Shown here in pieces: positions 32,198 through 42,464 of a DNA stretch of 64,000 nt. The stretch is from Microglena sp. YARC (taxonomy: Eukaryota; Chlorophyta; Chlorophyceae; Chlamydomonadales; Chlamydomonadaceae). Location: positions 34,624,931 through 34,688,930 of the forward strand of contig CM039462.1 of NCBI GenBank assembly GCA_022414725.1, in the 5' to 3' direction. The position numbers and the translations under genes are program-made. Position 1 is the stretch's first letter. The number at the start of each line of letters is the position of its first letter. The notes beneath the pieces were generated by a model. The model was not told the origin of the DNA, did not search any database, and saw only the letters and a program-made list of their open reading frames with translations.

Positions 32198-35100
32198 CCG
32201 ACCGTTTTCCCAACTTTATTTGTACTTTGTGTAACTTTCTTGCCAGTGCGCATTTTTGAGTGCTAAGGGCACCATCGAGAAGGGATCGACGAGACGAGTA
32301 CAAATCTGCAACCGTTAGTCTGATACACCCAGTGTGTAATTGGTGGGTGCCCTGGAAGGCACATCCAGGCTGGACGCCAGGCTGGATGCCAGGCTGGACG
32401 TCACCTACATCTTTGCCCAGTGTCGCACGAGCTGCAGTTGGGCTGAAAATCGCGCGTTCTGAATTCTGGTCCCTGGCGAGGTTCCTAAAGCAGTCGAGCC
32501 TGGGGTATAGCCCTCCCCCCACACACCACCGCCACCACCACCACCACCACACACGCACACCCTCCTCCCCACACACCACCCCACCCCCCACCACACCTGA
32601 GCAGACCCTCAGGCTCCAGAATACAATTTGAGTCAATTAAGCCATGATGATGATGATAATGATAGATAGACAGATAAATAACGCCTTCAGTCCTTTTCAT
32701 ACCTGGGTGATCTCCTCCAAGGGCGCGGACTACTGAGCTACCCAAGAAAGTTGTAAAAATACTCAAATTTGAATAACTTTGTCCAAACTTGATATTTTTA
32801 ATTTGTTTTTGTATGGTTGGAAAGGCCTTGACGAGATGATGCTCATAGACCCCCCCTTACACCATGTTATACTGCCTGGGTGTCCAGATATGAAGCCTCG
32901 GGGGGGGGGGGGGGGGGGGGGGGGGAGGGGGGGAGGTGGGTGGTCAGGGGTGAAAAAAACAATTTCCAAATATGCGGTCTGCAAACTTTATTCCTGCCCC
33001 CCCCTCGACACCAAGTGTGAATACGAGTTTCAATATTGCACATGAATAACGTACGAGCGTGTGTATATGTCATGTGTGTGTTAACCTGCCCTCACGAGTT
33101 TATAGGGACCGGCCTATAATATGATGTTAACCAAAGGCGAGTATGATATCATACGATATCATACACAAATAATATGATTTGATATCATACCATATGATGG
33201 CCCAGGCCAAAGTTACCTAGTCAGACCGCCGGCATCATATGATATCATGTCATCATATATCATATTGCCGATCCCTACAAGTATGTAGGGACCGGCATAT
33301 TATGTGATTTTGACCTAAGGCGAGTATGATATCATACATATTGCATCTTATGATCTTGTTTATAAATGGTAACTTCAGCCTAGCCAGACCGCCATCATCA
33401 TTTGATATCATATGATGATATGGTATCATATGATATTTTATTATTGCCGTTTCCCTACAAGGATGTCACAAGTATGTCCGAACGCCCTGTAGGCTGCATT
33501 ACATACGTACATTACATTTCATTGTCATAGACAGGCAAAGTTGACCCAAGACAAGCCCACTCCATAACATGTCGGGGGTTCTCCCAACCATCCTCAAAAT
33601 CACAGGGTACAAGCAAAACAGCAATGCGGCAGAGAACCACTAAAGCAACCACCAGAGCAAAGCGGCAATGTGATCACTAAAGAATCTTTAAGGCAAGGCG
33701 GAAAAGAACCAATACAGCAATTCAACAACTCACCAATGAAATCTTGTTCTGAGTGGTCGAACAGATTCACTCCAACCAATCCAGCAATGTGGCAAAAAAC
33801 CATTACAGCAATGCGACCACTCACCAATAAAATCGTGTTCTGAGTGGTCGAACAGATTCACCCCAACCAATACAGTTATGAGGCACCCACCAATAAAAAT
33901 TTGTTCTGAGTGGTCAAACAGGTTCACTCTAAACAATACAGCGAAGCGACAAAGAACCAGTACAGCAATGTGACCACTCACCAATGAAATCTTGTTCTGA
34001 GTGGTCGAACAGATTCACTCCAACCAATCCAGCAATGTGGCAAAAAACCATTACAGCAATGCGACCACTCACCAATAAAATCGTGTTCTGAGTGGTCGAA
34101 CAGATTCACCTCAACCAATACAGTTATGAGGCACTCACCAATAAAAAATTGTTCTGAGTGGTCAAACAGGTTCACTCTAAACAATACAGCGAAGCGACAA
34201 AGAACCAGTACAGCAATGTGGCCACTCACCAATGAAATCTTGTTCTGAGTGGTTGAACAGAATCACTCCTACAGGTCCGCGGTAGTCCTGTGTAAAGCAA
34301 CACCAGATGGAGTATTGGGTGGGAAGTATTAGGTGGGAAGAACATTAAGTGGGAAGAATGTTGAGTATAAATCAGCACCGGATTGGGGTATTGGGTGGGA
34401 AGAAATCAACGTCATAACCAGTCATATCGCTATATTTCCCTATTATCCATGCCTCGGATGCACAGCATGGAGTAGGAAAGGGGTACAAGGGTGGGAAGAA
34501 ATCAGCATCACCAGTCATAACGCTGTAGTTGTCTATTACCCATGCCTCACATACACAGCATAGAGTGCAAGGAGACATGGGAGGGGGGTATTTGTTTGAT
34601 GAGAAATTGATTGCGCTTGTTTTGTTGTCTGTAACTCATGCGTCCCATGCACAGCAGGGAGTAGGAAAGTGGTACAAGGATAAGAAGAAATCAACACCAT
34701 AACGCTAGAGTTATCTATTACACATACCTCCCATGCACAACATGGAGTAGGGAAGGGGTACAAGGGTGAGAAGGAATAAGGCATAACGCTATTGTTGTCT
34801 ATTACCCATGCCTCCCATTCACTGCATGGAGAGCAAGGAGACATGGGAATGGGGTATTTGTTTGACAAAAAAATGATTGCGCTTGTATTGTTGTCTATCA
34901 CCCATGCCTCTGATGCACAGCATGGAGCACAAGGAGACACAGGAGTGGGGAACTTATTTGACTATAAATTGATTGCTCTATGGTTACTTATCATCTAGGC
35001 CTCCCATGCACTTCATGGAGTGCAAGGAGGCAGGGGCGCGGGGTGTTTGTTTGACAAGAAATTGATTGTGCTTGTATTAATGTCTGTAACCAATGCCTTT

Positions 35101-36141
35101 CATGCGCTGCATGAAGCGCAAGCAGACATAGGAGTGGGTTGCTTGGGCGTCAACTAGAAGACTGCTATATTGTGGTCTACCACCCATGCCTCCTAAGCAA
35201 AGCATGGAGCACATGGCAATATAGGAGTGGGATAATGGGTATTTGGGTGTCAAGTAGAAGACTGCTCTAGCGTTGTCTCTCTCCCATGCATCCCATGCAA
35301 AGCCAATTGGGGAATTCCCCTATCAGCCTCCTGAGCTACCTCAGGACTGAAACTTGCACACATACGTACCTCGTCGATCACTCCAGCACCGGTGTCGATG
35401 AAGTTCTTCCATGCCAGGCCAGATCTAGGAGCGACGCGGCCGTAGGTTCCAGAGGGGCACTTGATCGACAGGTCAGTCTTAATAAGCTCCTTCCCACGAG
35501 CGGGAACGACGAAGTCGTAGGCGCTGCATATGAGAGGGAATCCACTTAGTATGCCCACTCGTTTCTCTGCTAGCTTTCGCGCATTAGCAGTAGCAGGATT
35601 TCCAGGATGCGCTGCTGATGGTCTAAATGATGTTCAAACGACGTCCGAAAAACAGGGGGGTTTCACTTTTGAATTGGACAAGTCTTAAAACTGATTAACA
35701 TGCGTAGCATGCTCCCTGGTTTCCAAGGGTATCGCACGGGAGGACATGGAATTCCAAGACGGCGAGCGGCCCAGGGTTGGCTGAAAAGCCATGTATATAA
35801 CAATTAATTTCAATTCGGTAAGAAAGGGAAGATCGAGTCAGTCAGTCTGTCTGCATGTCTGCCAACCAGTCAGGAGAGTACTTCTGCTTCGCAAACTCGA
35901 TTGAGCCAGACCAATATTGCTATAGCTATTTTCCGAGCAGGTAGGAGGATGAACAAGACGGCGAGGAAAAGTACCTGGAGAGGTCGTATCCTGCAGCCAG
36001 AGCGGAGCCGCGCTTGGGCATGTATGCATTTTCGCTCAACTTCTTGACAAGGAGCGGCTCTTCCACTGGCTCAACGCGTTGGACCTTGGTAGCAGGGGAT
36101 TCGCCAGATAGCCGGACCATGGAAGCAGGGGATGAGATCAT
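31623..36141 (-). CDS. DUT: dUTP diphosphatase (dUTPase), four exons
   Basis: Exons on the minus strand: 36141-35975, 35523-35370, 34287-34230 and 31759-31623. They total 516 bp, or 171 residues plus stop, the normal size of a trimeric dUTPase. All junctions are GT-AG and phase-consistent. All five family motifs are present: I near AGYDLSSAYD; II at [12 protein letters not shown] at [19 protein letters not shown] at [11 protein letters not shown] at [10 protein letters not shown], the phosphate-binding tail. The enzyme hydrolyses dUTP to dUMP and pyrophosphate, keeping uracil out of DNA. The N-terminal 30 residues ([19 protein letters not shown]...) are Ser/Thr-rich and could be a targeting extension or a disordered tail. 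ATG at 36141 was chosen as the first in-frame start giving this frame; an upstream start in the same ORF is possible. Confidence 0.9.
31780..31850 (-). repeat. GGTGGT/GTGTTGTGG low-complexity run in dUTPase intron 3
   Basis: A short run of TGGTGGTGG and TGTGTTGTGG next to the exon 4 acceptor. On the minus (coding) strand it gives CACCAC-rich pyrimidine sequence before the CACAACTCACAG acceptor. Confidence 0.8.
32152..32196 (+). repeat. Poly-G tract (about 45 bp)
   Basis: An essentially uninterrupted G run, the longest in the window, in dUTPase intron 3. Another of about 30 bp lies at 32899-32935. The intron (31760-34229) also holds (CCACCA)n at 32520-32600. Confidence 0.9.
33105..33470. mobile_element. 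Two adjacent palindromic AT-rich MITEs
   Basis: Each unit is about 180 bp, starting GTAGGGACCGGCATATTAT-like and ending ATATTGCCGATCCCTAC-like, so the ends are inverted repeats. Interiors are dominated by ATGATATCAT palindromes plus a conserved CTAGTCAGACCGCC. Boundaries are about 33107-33280 and 33288-33462. A third, partial relative in opposite orientation lies at about 259-330 (AGGGAACAGCAATATGATAT). No coding capacity. Confidence 0.75.
33715..34229 (-). repeat. Echo copies of dUTPase exon 3 and its donor
   Basis: Six units derive from the 3' part of exon 3 plus the donor. On the plus strand they contain CACTCACCAATGAAATCTTG, TTCTGAGTGGTCGAACAGAT and TCACTCCAACCAAT. Two larger blocks (33720-33950 and 33965-34205) are nearly identical, showing a second round of about 245-bp duplication. 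The real exon (34230-34287) lies at the right end and alone continues into GGTCCGCGGTAGTC, encoding DYRGP. Confidence 0.9.
34300..35290 (-). repeat. ~110-bp tandem array in dUTPase intron 2
   Basis: About eight irregular units with CCCATGCCTCCCATGCACAG, CATGGAGTAGGAAAGGGGTA and either CAAGGGTGGGAAGAAATCA or GGAGACATGGGAGTGGGG, TTTGTTTGA. Non-coding. Confidence 0.85.
35705..35800 (+). repeat. Dispersed repeat family B
   Basis: GCTCCCTGGTTTCCAAGGGT, ATCGCACGGGAGG and CAAGACGGCGAGCGGCCCAG, then GGTTGGCTGAAAAGCCATG. It lies within dUTPase intron 1. Confidence 0.8.
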
Positions 36142-36734
36142 GTTTTCGCACGATCGTAGGACCTCAATCTTACGCTGATTGGTCCAGGTACGAGAAGAGT
36201 TCCAAAGAGCTTTAATTGTCTGAAGATGGACGAAGAGCGAGTGATATTGCGCAGGACCTTGGCGTTTTGAATCTAGGTTCGAATGTTTGAATTGGCAGGT
36301 TTGAAATGGGGCGGTTGGCGCGGGCAGGCCCGGGTATAATTCTGGGTATGATTCATTACCCGGGGCGGGTCCAAGACCAGCTGGCTTGGCCCCAGAGGCC
36401 CATGTATGGCCCATGGGCCCTGTCTTGGCCCACCGGTCTTGGCCCAGCAAGCACCCAATATCATAGCATTGAGTGCCCACTGCCCAGACTAGGCCCTAAA
36501 CATGTGATTGCCCACCGCACGAAATTGCATTCTGTTTTCAGGAGTGTGATGTGGCAGTGTTCCTCCAGGTTCAACTTCCTTCCAGCTTCCTCAGCTTGTA
36601 CAGCTGCTGACTGTGCCTCGGCAGCTGCCTCTGCTTCACCTGCTGCCTTACCCTGTGCGTCATTGTCAGGCAGTCTGCTTGTACCTCTGTATTATCCTGC
36701 TGCTTTGTGTGCATAACTTGTCACGTTGTGCATG

Positions 36735-37005
36735 TGCATGTACGTTACAGTCCATGGATAGGCCAAATAGGCTTAAGGGACTTGCCTGACCGTGACAGGA
36801 AGGGCTAAAAAGAAAAAGCATTGACGAACTGACTCCCTAACAATCGTTTTACCCACATACAGTCGTCTCCACATCCCGGCTTCGAAACCACTTGCGTGCT
36901 CCCCAGTTTCCTCGGGTACCGCACAGGGGGGGTTGGCATTGGAAGACGGTGCGCAGCCCCAGAGTTGGCTGAAAAAATATGTTACAATCCAATCCAATTG
37001 AGTGA
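36735..37005 (+). repeat. Composite of dispersed families A and B
   Basis: Family A (CAGTCCATGGATAGGCCAAA...AAGCATTGACGAACTG) is followed after about 60 bp by family B (GCTCCCCAGTTTCCTCGGGT...CAGAGTTGGCTGAAAA), both in plus orientation. Because A and B recur side by side (also at 28.9-29.2 kb), they may be two ends of one longer element. Confidence 0.8.
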
Positions 37006-38043
37006 CTGACCCACCAGTGAACAGGTGCCTTTTTTGTGTGTGAGTGTTGGTGAGTGAAGTGATATGTTCGCGTGTACATTTGCAAACAAAAAAAACGGCG
37101 AGCAGCCGAATTGCTGCCTAAAAATAAGTAACCAAGATCAAGTTAAAGAACAGGTGTCTCAATCTAAGGCACTGTGTGTGTCTTGGGCGACAACCACCAG
37201 TGCTCTAAAGACTCTCGTATGTATGGACCGGTGCCGTGTGCAATGGTGAAGGGGCGCGTGTTCTTGCAGGTGGGTGGTCCTATTAGTGTGTGTATGGGTG
37301 GTGGAGGGGGGGGGGAGGGGGGGGGGGGGGGATCTGTATGTGTGTGTGTGTGGTGGTGGTGGTGGTAGTGGTGTGGGCTCTAAGTACTCTTGTGTGACAT
37401 CTGCTATGATAAAGGGGTGTGTATTCTTGCAGGCACTGATTTTCTTTGTAGCTACCCCCACGGCTATCTGCACCTAGTTAACACCCTATTGAAAGTTGTT
37501 TCACACGTTTAAGATGATATAGATTGCTTCAAAAGTGTTACTTGGTGGGTCAGCTATTAAGTAGGACGGTATTACCTAGGTTAGGTTCTAGATGGCCTGC
37601 CTGACTGAGACGCCTGGCAGCACTAGCTGGCACGGGCCTCGTGACTTGGCATGGTAGTCACCCATGCCGATCACGCGGATCACGCGTGCCCTATGTAACA
37701 CACCATACTACTAGATGCCGTACCATAACATCCCCCCCCCCCACACACACACCCTGCTACTCTTTGGATTAAGAGTTCCTAGGATTTAAGCAGGAGAATA
37801 CAAGTCTGGAGAAAAATTAAACTCCACTCTGGGCGAAAAAAAAACATGTTGACTATACTAACTAAACAACATGAGGAATCCCAGGGCTGGAGAAAACTTT
37901 GCGTTCAGGGTCTCCGGACATTTGTACAGAACTACAGAAAGCAGGCAAATTCTGAAAGGCCTGAGTATCAAACTCAAGAATGATAAATTCAATCCCTCTG
38001 ACCGGGGGAATAACGTTTTAGAAACACATGATAATGGAGAAAA
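37005..38043. other. Intergenic; a small duplication around a G-rich microsatellite
   Basis: AAGGGGYGYGTRTTCTTGCAGG occurs at 37248 and 37413, flanking poly-G and (TGG)n/(TG)n runs (37295-37375). No gene seen. The ORF at 37871-38053 has no recognisable feature and ends inside the LTR. Confidence 0.5.
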
Positions 38044-38048
38044 CCAAT
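38044..38048. repeat. Left target-site duplication CCAAT
   Basis: Immediately outside the 38049 LTR end; the identical CCAAT is at 53472-53476 immediately outside the other outer LTR. Five bp is a usual duplication size for Ty3/gypsy integrases. Confidence 0.85.
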
Positions 38049-38389
38049 TGTAACGTGTGAAACACGTCTAAGCTTGAAGCGAAGTATCAGGAGAGAAAGG
38101 AATCGAACCTCTCTGTTTTCTGGCCTGGAGAGTTAAGCTTTGGGCTTCAGTCTCATGCATTATCCCGTGGTTGAACGATAAACCCGTTGATTCGAATTAG
38201 CCTTCCAGAGTACTCGAATAGTCTGAAGGGCGCGCGTAGGGCGCGGACGTCAACGGTCAACGGTCAACGGTTCGAACCAGAGACCAGGTCTCTGGTTCGA
38301 ACCGTCCGACAGGTCACGTCAGTTCCCCTTCCTCGGGGAAGTCGTCGCCACCTCGAGGTAGCGCAGGTGACGGATCGTTATCTGTCACA
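38049..38389 (-). repeat. LTR (3' end of the element)
   Basis: 341 bp, TG...CA ends, ending on the plus strand in GATCGTTATCTGTCACA. It contains a stretch resembling a tRNA T arm on the minus strand (AGAGAGGTTCGATTCC, then TTTCTCTCC) and a local duplication of CGGTCAACGGTTCGAACC / AGACCAGGTCTCTGG not present in the other two LTRs. Confidence 0.9.
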
Positions 38390-38404
38390 TTTCCCCCCCC
38401 TGTC

Positions 38405-38647
38405 TAGCTCGCGACTTCTCCTGGAGTCGTGTGCTTTGTCGTAGGACGTACTCGTCAGGGGTGTCTGTCGAGTCCTCGCGACGAGTGCAGGGGCGGACCG
38501 GCGCGTGCGGATCAGGGACGTGTGGGACCTCGATGGGAGTGTTTGGAACAGTGAGGTCGGATTCGAGTTCCCACGTATGGACGTGATCAGAGTGCAGGCA
38601 CTGTATGAAGTAGCGAAGGAGTCCTGAGTCGATTTGGTGGTCGACCA
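38405..38647 (-). pseudogene. Integrase C-terminal, chromodomain-like segment of the retroelement
   Basis: The minus-strand frame ending just before the polypurine tract reads DSGLLRYFIQCL...HTWELESDL, resembling the second half of the retroelement chromodomain (xYLVKW...TWExxxxL). A charged tail follows, ending RLQEKSRARQGGEM. The upstream integrase is separated from it by the 7-kb insertion at 38648-45681. Confidence 0.6.
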
Positions 38648-39054
38648 CGTCGGTATTTAGGCAGACCTTTGAAATCGTTTGAATCAACTGGTTTGAATCA
38701 ATGAACCCCTATCAAGCGGTTTTCCCCTTGAATCAGGGTACCTTGAAAACAGTTTGAATCAGTGATTCAATTCAAGCAGCTTATTCATTGAATCAGACGG
38801 AAGTCAATCAAGACAATATCAAACGGAATTCAAGGTGGTCGAAGATATTGCACTTCGAAATGTAGCTAAGCTCCCATATGTAGGCTGCTGAGAGGTAGGA
38901 AGCTTTGAATCCGAGGCGGGCGAGCGCCTAGCGATAACCGGCACAAATCCGTACCTTGTAGTACATTAGTTGTGCTTTCATTGGCTAGACAAAAATCTAG
39001 GGTGGGGTGTAGGTGCTAGCAAGATGATGGCTGTAATCTCAAGTGTCACAACTG

Positions 39055-39172
39055 GCTATGTAACCAAAGTTGAAGTCTGGCTATGTAACCAAGTTGAAGT
39101 CTGGCTACGTAACCAAGTTGAAGTCTGGCTATGTAACCAAGTTGAAGTCTGGCTATGTAACCAAGTTGAAGT
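39055..39172 (+). repeat. 24-bp tandem repeat, five copies
   Basis: Units of AAGTCTGGCTATGTAACC and AAGTTG, nearly identical. Related in wording to the 60-bp array at 4.4 kb (GGTTACATAGCTACAGCC). Confidence 0.9.
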
Positions 39173-39339
39173 TGAATGTAGGAGTTTGGAAACAGCCCAA
39201 GTAGGGTGTGTGTTGCGTGTTTAAGTACTCGCACTTTGGACAATGGTAGGAAAGAAACTTTTACAAGAAAGGAAACAAATATAATGCCAGAAAACAAATT
39301 GGTATCATATATTTAATTTTCCTGCTGAGGACGGCTTAG

Positions 39340-39750
39340 CTGGCTCGAAGCTACACAACAACCTAATATACAGAGAGACAGCCTAATGGAGCTGGCTGGA
39401 AGCTATACAACCTGGCACACAAAGTGAAAGTCTTATGGAGCTGGCTGGAAGCTGTACAACCTAATGGAGCTGGGTGGAAGCTTTACAACCTGCCACACAA
39501 GTGAAAGTCTAATGGAGCTGGCTGGAAGCTCTACAACCTAATGGAGCTGGCTAGAAGCTGTACAACCTAATGCAGCTGGCTGGAAGCTGTACAACCTAAT
39601 GGATCTGGCTAGAAGCTGTACAACCTGTCACACAAAAGTAAAAGTCTATTGAAGCTGGCTGGAAGTTCTACAACCTAAGGAGCTAGCTGGAAGCTGTACA
39701 AACCCATGGCTGGAAGCTGTACAACCTAATGGAGCTGGCTGGAAGTTAGG
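39340..39750 (+). repeat. ~29-bp tandem repeat: AATGGAGCTGGCTGGAAGCT
   Basis: About twelve irregular units (AATGGAGCTGGCTGGAAGCT then GTACAACCT), interrupted by GCCACACAAGTGAAAGTCT. Non-coding. Confidence 0.88.
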
Positions 39751-39938
39751 TCTAATTCAGGAGTCGGGAAAGTATTCATCGTTGTGGGTATCGCACAATT
39801 GATGAATACAATACAGTGCTCTCGTGGGTATCGCACAGAAGGCTGTATATTGTCAACTACCAGGCCCGGCTATTGTCCAAGGTGGTGGAAGGGATAATAG
39901 GCCTATCTACTGCTGTGCTTGAAATTTCAAATTAAATT

Positions 39939-40028
39939 TTTGGGTTTTTGTATGAGGGTTTAAAGGTACTGCCTGTCCTGGTCAACAAGGACAGGCAGTA
40001 CCTTTAACCCTCATAAACAAAACCCAAA
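39939..40028. repeat. ~40-bp-arm inverted repeat (hairpin)
   Basis: Left arm TTTGGGTTTTTGTATGAGGG then TTTAAAGGTACTGCCTGTCC; the right arm GGACAGGCAGTACCTTTAA then CCCTCATAAACAAAACCCAAA is its complement with single-base indels. The loop is about 6-8 bases. Confidence 0.88.
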
Positions 40029-40380
40029 CTAAAGTCACCCTATGATTAACTGCTCCATGCTACTATATATTCAGGGCACTAACATGCCTTAATATCCCAT
40101 TGGCTAAGCTTGGCACCACATGATGGCAGCTTCCAGGCAGCTCCACTACTGCATATTCGTCCTTTACTTGCTCCCAACAGCCAGCATTCATGAATGACCT
40201 GCAAGGGAAAAACATTAGAATTAGTAAGATAATGCTGCTTAGAATGTGCTGCACTTATCATGTTGGTGACTTAAGTGTGTGCAGAGGGTGGTGGATGCAT
40301 ACATGGCTAAACGCATTGACCACCCATTTTGTAGCAAGCAGCCTCAAGGGCGCTTATGCGGCTACATAATACTGACATGC

Positions 40381-41215
40381 ATTAATTAAGTTGTTACATG
40401 AGGGTGGTTCAGGCATACCATACAAGGCAAATCGCATCTCCCGCCCATTCTGTAGCAAGCAGCCTCAAGGGCGCTTATCGGGCTACAGTATGGGTAGGTT
40501 CAGCTAAGCCATATTATGATATTATTCATAAGTAACATGCATTAATTAAGTTGTTACATGAGGGTGGTTCAGGCATACCATACAAGGCAAAATCGCATCT
40601 CCCGCCCATTCTGTAGCAAGCAGCCTCAAGGGCGCTTATCGGGCTACAGTATGGGTAGGTTCAGCTAAGCCATATTATGATATTATTCATAAGTAACATG
40701 CATTAATTAAGTTGTTACATGAGGGTGGTTCAGGCATACCATACAAGGCAAATCGCATCTCCCGCCCATTCTGTAGCAAGCAGCCTCAAGGGCGCTTATC
40801 GGGCTACAGTATGGGTAGGTTCAGCTAAGCCATATTCTGATATTATTGATAAGTAACATGCATTAATTAAGTTGTTACATGAGGGTGGTTCAGGCATACC
40901 ATACAAGGCAATCGCATCTCCCGCCCATTCTGTAGCAAGCAGCCTCAAGGGCGCTTATCGGGCTACAGTATGGGTAGGTTCAGCTAAGCCATATTCTGAT
41001 ATTATTGATAAGTAACATGCATTAATTAAGTTGTTACATGAGGGTGGTTCAGGCATACCATACAAGGCAAATCGCATCTCCCGCCCATTCTGTAGCAAGC
41101 AGCCTCAAGGGCGCTTATCGGGCTACAGTATGGGTAGGTTCAGCTAAGCCATATTATGATATTATTGATAAGTAACATGCATTAATTAAGTTGTTACATG
41201 AGGGTGGTTCAGGCA
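40381..41215 (+). repeat. 160-bp satellite-like array, about 5.2 copies
   Basis: Units start ATTAATTAAGTTGTTACATG at 40381, 40541, 40702, 40862, 41021 and 41181 (periods 159-161 bp) and are almost identical. An older, diverged unit lies just left (40290-40380). The array abuts the 3' end of the histone-like gene, whose stop is at 41251. Confidence 0.95.
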
Positions 41216-41250
41216 TGAAAACATAACTCACCACAACTTCTTGCCAAGTC

Positions 41251-41850
41251 CTAGTTTCGCTCCCCTCGAATCCTCCGAGCGAGCTGCAAGTGGAAACAGA
41301 CATCAAAGTTAGTGAATGAGTGAGTGTTACAGTAGCTCAGTCCACCCCCACCCCCCCCCCACCCCCCCCATCCCCTCCCCAACCCCCTTGTTCTATAGTG
41401 TTGTGTAGTGTTGTGTAGTGTTGTGTAGTGTTGTATAGTGTTGTGTAGTGTTGTGTAGTGTAGTGTAGTGTACTGTTGTGTTTTGTCGTGTACGGGTCCC
41501 AGCAGCTGCAGCATATTTTTACCAAAGGCCAACTGCCCACCTAGGGATCTGCCCAGAAGCTGCAGCATATTTTGTGTGGATCCAACTCTTACCCCCCACC
41601 CCGCCCACCCCACCCCCCACCCCACCCCCAACCCCTGTAGATAGCGCACCTGCATATCCTTGGGCATAATGGTTACCCGCTTGGCATGTATAGCCGCCAG
41701 ATTAGTGTTCTCGAAGAGGCCCACCAAGTAGGTCGCTTCCTGAAGGGCCAAATTTGCCCCTGCTTGGATTCTGTAATTCCCGAAATCTTGTACAATTTGT
41801 CGAACTAGCCTCATGTAACTACGAGGAGCAGCTTGCACTAACGAGGCAAC
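41251..41850 (-). CDS. Divergent histone H3-like protein (possible CenH3), two exons seen
   Basis: Minus-strand exons ending at 41650 (CAG|GTGCGC) and 41283-41251 (after TTGCAG, ending TAG) join to encode the H3 histone fold: [18 protein letters not shown], then [34 protein letters not shown] and [14 protein letters not shown]. Relative to canonical H3 there is a two-residue gap in QEA(SEA)YLVGLFE, a shortened loop after QDF, and RSYMRLVR where canonical H3 has KLPFQRLVR. Such divergence in the fold is typical of H3 variants, including centromeric H3. The 5' limit is unclear: the ORF runs upstream to 42261 and includes [20 protein letters not shown], which could be a tail or chance. A 24-bp inverted repeat (41838-41862 / 41907-41930) interrupts that part. 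The gene sits inside a nested transposon. Confidence 0.6.
   Translation of the reverse strand, partial: VASLVQAAPRSYMRLVRQIVQDFGNYRIQAGANLALQEATYLVGLFENTNLAAIHAKRVTIMPKDMQVRYLQGLGVGWGVGWAGWGVRVGSTQNMLQLLGRSLGGQLAFGKNMLQLLGPVHDKTQQYTTLHYTTLHNTIQHYTTLHNTTQHYRTRGLGRGWGGWGGGGGGLSYCNTHSFTNFDVCFHLQLARRIRGERN
41395..41480 (+). repeat. TGTTGTGTAG tandem repeat in the H3-like intron
   Basis: About eight 10-bp units of TAGTGTTGTG with few changes. It is followed by two copies of CCAGCAGCTGCAGCATATTT-like sequence (41500 and 41560). Confidence 0.9.
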
Positions 41851-42464
41851 GATCACAAGGCCAAGATGCAGTTGGCGACCAGGGCTGCTCACCGATGCAT
41901 GTATGCCTTGTGATCGTTGCCTCGTTAGTAGTTGTCTCCAGTCGAAGTGAAGAAAAAAGAGGAAGAGGAGGATCGTAGCGTAGCGTTCAGAATGCGAGTT
42001 TACAATCTGGTGGCTCGAATTGCACTTGGCCGGTTCAGTTTGTGGGTTCAGGGGTTTGGCGTGCGTGGGCTCCGTTGCCAGGGATTTTCTACTGGGCGCG
42101 GGGACAGCTGAGAGCCGGACAGGAGTACGGTACACGGTTGCTTGGAACAACAGTCCAGCTAGCACTACAACAGTTCGCGTCCCGGATTTATTGGAACAGG
42201 GAAGAGAGGAACCAACGGTGAAGGGCCAGCAAGGGTAGGAAAGGGAATATACGGTTAGCACAAGGGTCTATATTGCTTATTAACCGTAGGTATTTCGGCC
42301 CAATTTCAGCAGTGAATACAACTGCATTATTTAATGAATAACTATTCAAATCTTTGCATACCGTACTTCCTTTAAGTTACATAGACTTAGATATGAATAA
42401 GGGATGCTTTGGAATATATGTCAAAGAGGTCATCAATGTAATAAAACATGTTTATAACATAACC

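Noticed and set aside
32064..32636. 190-codon minus-strand ORF with poly-proline
   Set aside because: Created by the poly-G tract and CCACCA repeats within dUTPase intron 3.
38090..38200. tRNA gene in the LTR (AGAGAGGTTCGATTCC)
   Set aside because: Only a T-arm-like hairpin is seen, in all three LTRs; no acceptor or anticodon arm could be folded.
40381..41215. CRISPR array
   Set aside because: Regular 160-bp period with no separate repeat and spacer; head-to-tail satellite in a eukaryotic genome.
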